NCBI RefSeq assembly: GCF_042186555.1
Contig: NC_133324.1
Coordinates: 218,785,145 to 218,849,144 of the forward strand
DNA: 64,000 nt
Direction of reading: 5' to 3'
DNA from: Aquarana catesbeiana
Taxonomy: Eukaryota > Chordata > Amphibia > Anura > Ranidae
Shown here piece by piece: positions 59,760 through 64,000 of the stretch; position 1 is the first letter of the stretch; every line of letters starts with the position of its first letter. The notes under the pieces are model-generated. The model was not told where the DNA came from. It made no database searches and saw nothing but the letters and a program-made list of their open reading frames with translations. A program made the position numbers and the translations under genes.

Positions 59760-60441
59760 AGCGTACTTCCACTTTTACAGGCAAATTGGGATAATCCGTA
59801 TTTCACACGTGTTACATGTTCCCATTGATATAGCACAACTAAAATATAGAAAAAATGCTGCTTTCATTTTTGATTGCTCTTTCTGAAAACTCTGAATGTT
59901 ACCCCTGCTATGTAATGGTAAGGAGGGGCAGTTATCTTTAATATAATTAACACAGTTTGTACTGTGCTGGCAGATATTCATTATCAGTTGTAAACTAGAT
60001 TTCAACCTTGCCTGACAAAGTATTAAAGAAGATTTCCAGTTATGGATTTGTTTGCATATTTACATTGGTCCAGCTTGAATGAATGTAAGTATGCATATTC
60101 CATGCTTGGCCCATCTGTGTGGTAGTTGAGAATCACTGTAGTAGCTGCCAATATGTCTGTGATCCTTGCTGTCTTCCCTCCCTGTCCTGTAATATCCTTG
60201 ACCTTCCTCTCCAGCCCATCCAATCATAGAGTGCTTTGCATTCATTGAAAAAACTGCATACTGTTCTTTTAAAGCATTGACAAGTGATTAATCCAGATGG
60301 CCACTGTGCAGTAAAGCAGACGCTGCACCATTAGAATGATGCTTTCACATGAATTATGGGAAGGTATTGCATATGCATACTTAAATTGAGTCAAACTTGA
60401 ACAATGTAACTATTCAAAATAAGGCAAACCTGGAATTCAGC
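59760..60441. mobile_element. TTAA-flanked MITE
   Basis: AGCGTACTTCCAC at the left and GGAATTCAGCT at the right, imperfect inverse ends, with TTAA at 59756-59759 and 60442-60445. Similar ends to 15350-15852. Confidence 0.55.
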
Positions 60442-60445
60442 TTTA

Positions 60446-60718
60446 AGATCTCAAGCCTTGGATTCTGATTTGTTTGCGGAAAGGAAACAGTCTGTCCCCA
60501 TTTTGCCTCCCCACGTTCACTTAGATTTTTCTAACAGTAGCTTTTAGTCTGCCCAAAGGCTGGTTCAAAAAAAGTGACTAGAAAGGCAAGAAATATTTTT
60601 TGAAAAAATATTTAAGGTATGTAGTATTAATGGGAACACAACAAACATACAAGGGTTTTTCTCAAATTTGAATGGAAAAGAGTAACACAATAAACATATT
60701 TTAAAAAGCTAAATAATG
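60446..60718. other. unassigned DNA
   Basis: Nothing recognised. Confidence 0.35.
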
Positions 60719-60734
60719 CAGTTATGTATTCATT

Positions 60735-61362
60735 TTTTTTTTTTTCAAATAGTTTTATTAAGCGTAACAAAATTTTACATACAGAAGACAGAGTAAATCT
60801 CATCCTTCAAAATTATAGGTATTACATCAAGTTACTGATAGATGGTGTACATCAATGTTAAAAGTTTAAATCGTATTTAGTCAAAAGGCATCACGTATGA
60901 CTCCTGATAAGAGAACCCATTTTAATGATATGCCATAACCCTGAAGGATATTTATAGACGCTAAAGAGAGGGAAAAAAAAGAAAAAATACAAGGGAAAGA
61001 AAAAAAGAGAAATGAATTGTAACATCTGAATTAAAAACGGTCAATCTTGAAGTCTGAACAGGAACCATGGATTCCATTTGGCATTGAATACAGGGATAGA
61101 ATCATGTAAGGTGTGAAATATTTTCTCTGCTATCATCATACAGTCTATATGTGAAATAACTTGTGCATATGGGACCGAAGATGATTTCCAGTGTAATGCA
61201 ATGGCCCAAAGCATGGCTATACAAATTGAGTGGATTAATCTCATCAGGGGTTTGGGATATCAGGGATGATCTGAAATAGGACACAGTGGTGGAAAGTGAG
61301 GGCAATAGAAGTCCCAGCTAAGTTGTCAATCAATTTTAATACCTCCTTCCAGGTAGGTTGTA
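60735..61362 (-). mobile_element. 5'-truncated L1 3' end with ORF2 C-terminus
   Basis: An insertion bounded by a perfect 16-bp target duplication CAGTTATGTATTCATT (60719-60734, 61363-61378), with a poly(T) run at its left, that is a minus-strand poly(A) tail. At its 5' end (minus) the coding end of L1 ORF2 reads WKEVLKLIDNLA, then LIHSICIAMLWAIALHWKSS, then HTLHDSIPVFNAKWNPW, ending at a stop near 61041, with a 3' UTR of about 300 bases. The frames need one shift. Length and tail are typical of target-primed reverse transcription that stopped early. Confidence 0.85.
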
Positions 61363-61380
61363 CAGTTATGTATTCATTAA

Positions 61381-62341
61381 CCACTTGCCCTCCAGAAGGT
61401 TTACCCCCCTTCATAACCAGCCATTTTTTGCCATATGGCTCTGCATTACTTTAACTTACAATTGCACAGTCGTGCAACTGTGTCCTTTTTTCCCCACAAA
61501 TAGAGCTTTCTTTTGGGGGTATTTGATCACCTCTGTGGTTTTTATTTTTTGCGCTATAAACAAAAAAAGACCAAGCAATTTTGAAAAAAAAAAGTGTTAC
61601 TTTCTGCTATAAACACATCCAATAAATGGAAAAAAAACAAATTCCTTCATTAATTTAGGCCAATATGTATTCTGCTACATATTTTTGATAAAAACAAATC
61701 TCAATAAGCGTATATTGATTGATTTACGCAAAATTTATAGCGTCTACAAATTATGGGATAGATTTATGTAATTTTTATTTATTTTTTTTTATTAGTAATG
61801 GTGGTGATCAGTGACTTATAGCGGGACTGCAACATTGTGGTGGACAAATCGTGACACTTAGTGACACTTTTTAGGGACCAGTGGCACTAATACAGTGATC
61901 AGTGCTAAAAAATATGCACTGTCACTGTACTAATGACAGTGACAGGGAAGGGGTTAACATTAGGGGTGATCAAAGGGTTAAATGTGTTCCTAGGAGGTGC
62001 TTACTAACTGTGTGGGGGTGCTTGTACTGTGGGGAGGCAGAGACCCGTGTTCCTGCTTAGCAGAAACACAGAATCACAGCCTTCCCTTGTCACAGAACGG
62101 CAATCTGCCTTGCTTACATAGGCAGATCGCCGTTCTGCCTGTCTCCCAAATGATCGGCGGGTCCTGACAGACATTGTGACCGCTGGACATGCTTATTGGC
62201 TTCTGTTGTATCCAATCACAGAGGGGGTCGCCAGAAGCATGTGTTCGCGACTCAGACCCGGAAGTGCAGAATCACCTACAGGTACGTGATTCTGCACAGG
62301 GGAGCCTCTTTGCCACCATACAGTATACGGTTGGCAAGTGA
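61381..62341. mobile_element. piggyBac-type TTAA element, non-autonomous
   Basis: CCACTTGCC after TTAA (61377-61380) and GGCAAGTGA before TTAA (62342-62345). The interior blocks (TTTGCGCTATAAAC, GCATTACTTTAACTT) are like the family at 39207-42296. Its left TTAA uses the last two bases of the L1 target duplication. Confidence 0.78.
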
Positions 62342-62345
62342 TTAA

Positions 62346-63232
62346 GAGTATTAACTGCCTACACGTGACTGGATATCAGCCATGCAAAAGAGAGAGCCCT
62401 TGGGGTCACTCAGTTATGCTACCTTCACATGTGTTGATACTGATACCAATAACAGGTGGAGAGAAAGATGACCTCATCAGTCTGCAGCTGTTCCTCCTCT
62501 GTCCAGTTACAGTCACAAGTTGAACACATAGTACCTGTAATAGATAAATAAATGCATATATACATACAACCCATTGAAAGAACCAAACACATATGCAAGA
62601 GTCCAAGGTAATTTCATGATAAAATTGATTCATAGGAGAATATTCATTGGATTGTATGTGTGTGAATTCTCAACTTTGGGTCATTTTTCTTTTTTCCTGA
62701 GAGCGATCCCCATTTTGTGTTGTGGAACCGGGGCCAGTATGCCATGTGACAATTTCAGTGACCCTTACAAAATCTGAATCCAGAATTCTGTCACAGGCTG
62801 GAGGCAGAAATGTTGACCTAGATGTGCTGTCAGGCAAAATAGCTCTCCTATGTGTATTTGACCTGTATATACCTGCTAATTGCCTACAGTTACGTTTTGA
62901 ACAGTGTGAAACTTTCTTGTGTCAACTCTGGTAGGTCTAGGAAAAGGTGCATCTTGGTAATATGTACTCTTTCATTTTAAATACTTAACATAGAATCTCC
63001 AACTAGAAAATTAGGTTTTCAACTCAGATTTCATAAATACATTTTAAGAAAAGATACAAAAAATTACTATTGGGTATTAAAGTTGCCTATTGATATTTCA
63101 CTTAAGTGCAGAGATGGAAAAGAACTCATAATCTCAGTAAAATCATAATAAATATACCTGCTTATTTTAAAACAGCATGCTCATCATCTTTTAATTAATT
63201 TTGCCTAATTATACCTATATTTTTTTTTTTAG
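62346..63232. other. unassigned, likely intron upstream of the exon
   Basis: No further exon recognised. It ends in a pyrimidine run (63220-63230) and AG that serve as the acceptor for the exon. Confidence 0.5.
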
Positions 63233-63395
63233 ATGGGCTTTATAAAAATGAATGAAGACTTCATATACATTGAACCTGTAAATCAGACACGCACTGCAGA
63301 CGGCCATGCACATCGAGTTTACAGGAGAAAAAGAACTGCAGAAGAAAAAACAACAGAAAATAAAACTTCACATTATCCATATTGTGGCGTAGCAG
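63233..63395 (+). CDS. ADAMTS19-like prodomain exon
   Basis: The one host exon I can support. It is 163 bases, open throughout in the frame MGFIKMNEDFIYIEPV, then GHAHRVYRRKR, then HYPYCGVA. This is the prodomain segment of ADAMTS-family secreted metalloproteases and most like ADAMTS19, as I recall that family; the closest alternative is ADAMTS17. A run of T then AG precedes it and CAG|GTATTG follows, both good splice sites. The RRKR resembles a furin site; the CG at the end lies in the region of the usual prodomain cysteine. The first ATG is probably internal, not the start of translation, since earlier exons should encode the signal peptide. The length is not a multiple of three, which fits an internal exon. 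Confidence 0.8.
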
Positions 63396-64000
63396 GTATT
63401 GTTGATAGTATGTCTGTTTTTTCCCCACTTTAATTGTTTTTATCTATTAACCTAATTTACTTGAGCATGTTTCATTTGTCAGATATGTAATATATTACGA
63501 TACCTAAAATCTACCCACAAACACCTGAATGCTGAATGCGTTGTAAATTTTCACTTAAAAAATTATACTAATATTAACTTCAATTATCTATTCACCTGAA
63601 AATCAAATTCCCATTGACTTTGAATACCATGTGCAGATGCTTTTCACAGGATTACATATTTGATTTGAATAGTTATGTGATTTGGTCCCTAAAGTCTCGC
63701 CTGTTTTGCTGAATGCAGTGGAAAGCATGCAAACAGGACATGTTCCTATTCATAAGCTTTCAACTGCATTTGAAAAGAAAGGCAGGAAAGCCAATGTATA
63801 CTTCAGGAGCATTGCTTGTGTGGTTCAATAAATTTTAAAAGCAGTAGATGGGAGAGTTGCTTCAATTCCTATTAAGGCTGTGTTGAGTGCAGAAAGAGCT
63901 AGATGTAGGAGGATTGAGACTCCTGGTGTAACAAGCAGAGGAAGAGTCCGTGGCAGAGGGTAGCCAAGTTAAATATTTTCAAATCTTGCCCTGGAGACCC
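63396..64000. other. intron after the ADAMTS19-like exon
   Basis: No further exon. A plus-frame stretch at about 63830-63965 (GRVASIPIKAVLSAERAR, ending SRGRVRGRG then stop) looks coding-like and may be a retroposed gene end, but I do not recognise it. Confidence 0.45.

Overview
This is vertebrate nuclear DNA, almost certainly from an amphibian and probably a large-genome frog. The evidence is the AT-rich non-coding background, long microsatellites, GT-AG introns, and very dense nested DNA transposons (hAT, PIF/Harbinger, TTAA-target piggyBac-type), together with DIRS and Ngaro tyrosine-recombinase retrotransposons, a tRNA-type SINE and L1. The species was inferred, not read directly. The only host coding sequence I can support is one exon at 63233-63395, which resembles the prodomain end of the metalloprotease ADAMTS19. 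The rest then reads as intronic or upstream transposon-filled DNA.

Layout. 1-2421: unassigned, with a (TA)n tract. 2422-15345: an old hAT-like repeat split by two retrotransposons. The first is a nearly intact Ngaro element (2838-8669) with exact split direct repeats (A1, B1, A2, B2), gag, RT/RNase H, tyrosine recombinase and an SGNH-hydrolase ORF. The second is a decayed DIRS element (8932-15190) with inverted termini and an internal complementary region, itself broken by a truncated hAT copy (13127-15116). 15896-17754: a complete second copy of that hAT family, in opposite orientation, with 8-bp target duplications. 18511-21695: older hAT sequence, a small MITE, then a hAT-type element (19619-21644) carrying a T-rich satellite with a 428-bp higher-order period.

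23405-36691: the most complex object, a 13.3-kb PIF/Harbinger element bounded by matching TIRs and TAA target duplications. It carries a broken Harbinger transposase gene, a MADF-type gene and a Myb/SANT-like gene, and is loaded with later insertions: a MITE, a 1.9-kb near-perfect palindrome, a hAT inside a smaller hAT MITE, and a hAT with a minisatellite inside a foldback element.

36692-64000: a train of abutting MITEs and TTAA elements (38360-42751) with a second minisatellite, a (GATA)n tract, a foldback element, two hAT MITEs in tandem sharing one target, a SINE inserted backwards into another SINE, Tc1 remnants, a solo LTR, an L1 3' end with a 16-bp target duplication, a piggyBac-type element, and the ADAMTS19-like exon.

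Functionally the window is a record of successive insertions. Target duplications and interruptions give a relative order. The Ngaro looks youngest of the retroelements: its terminal repeats differ at about 8 of 504 positions by eye.
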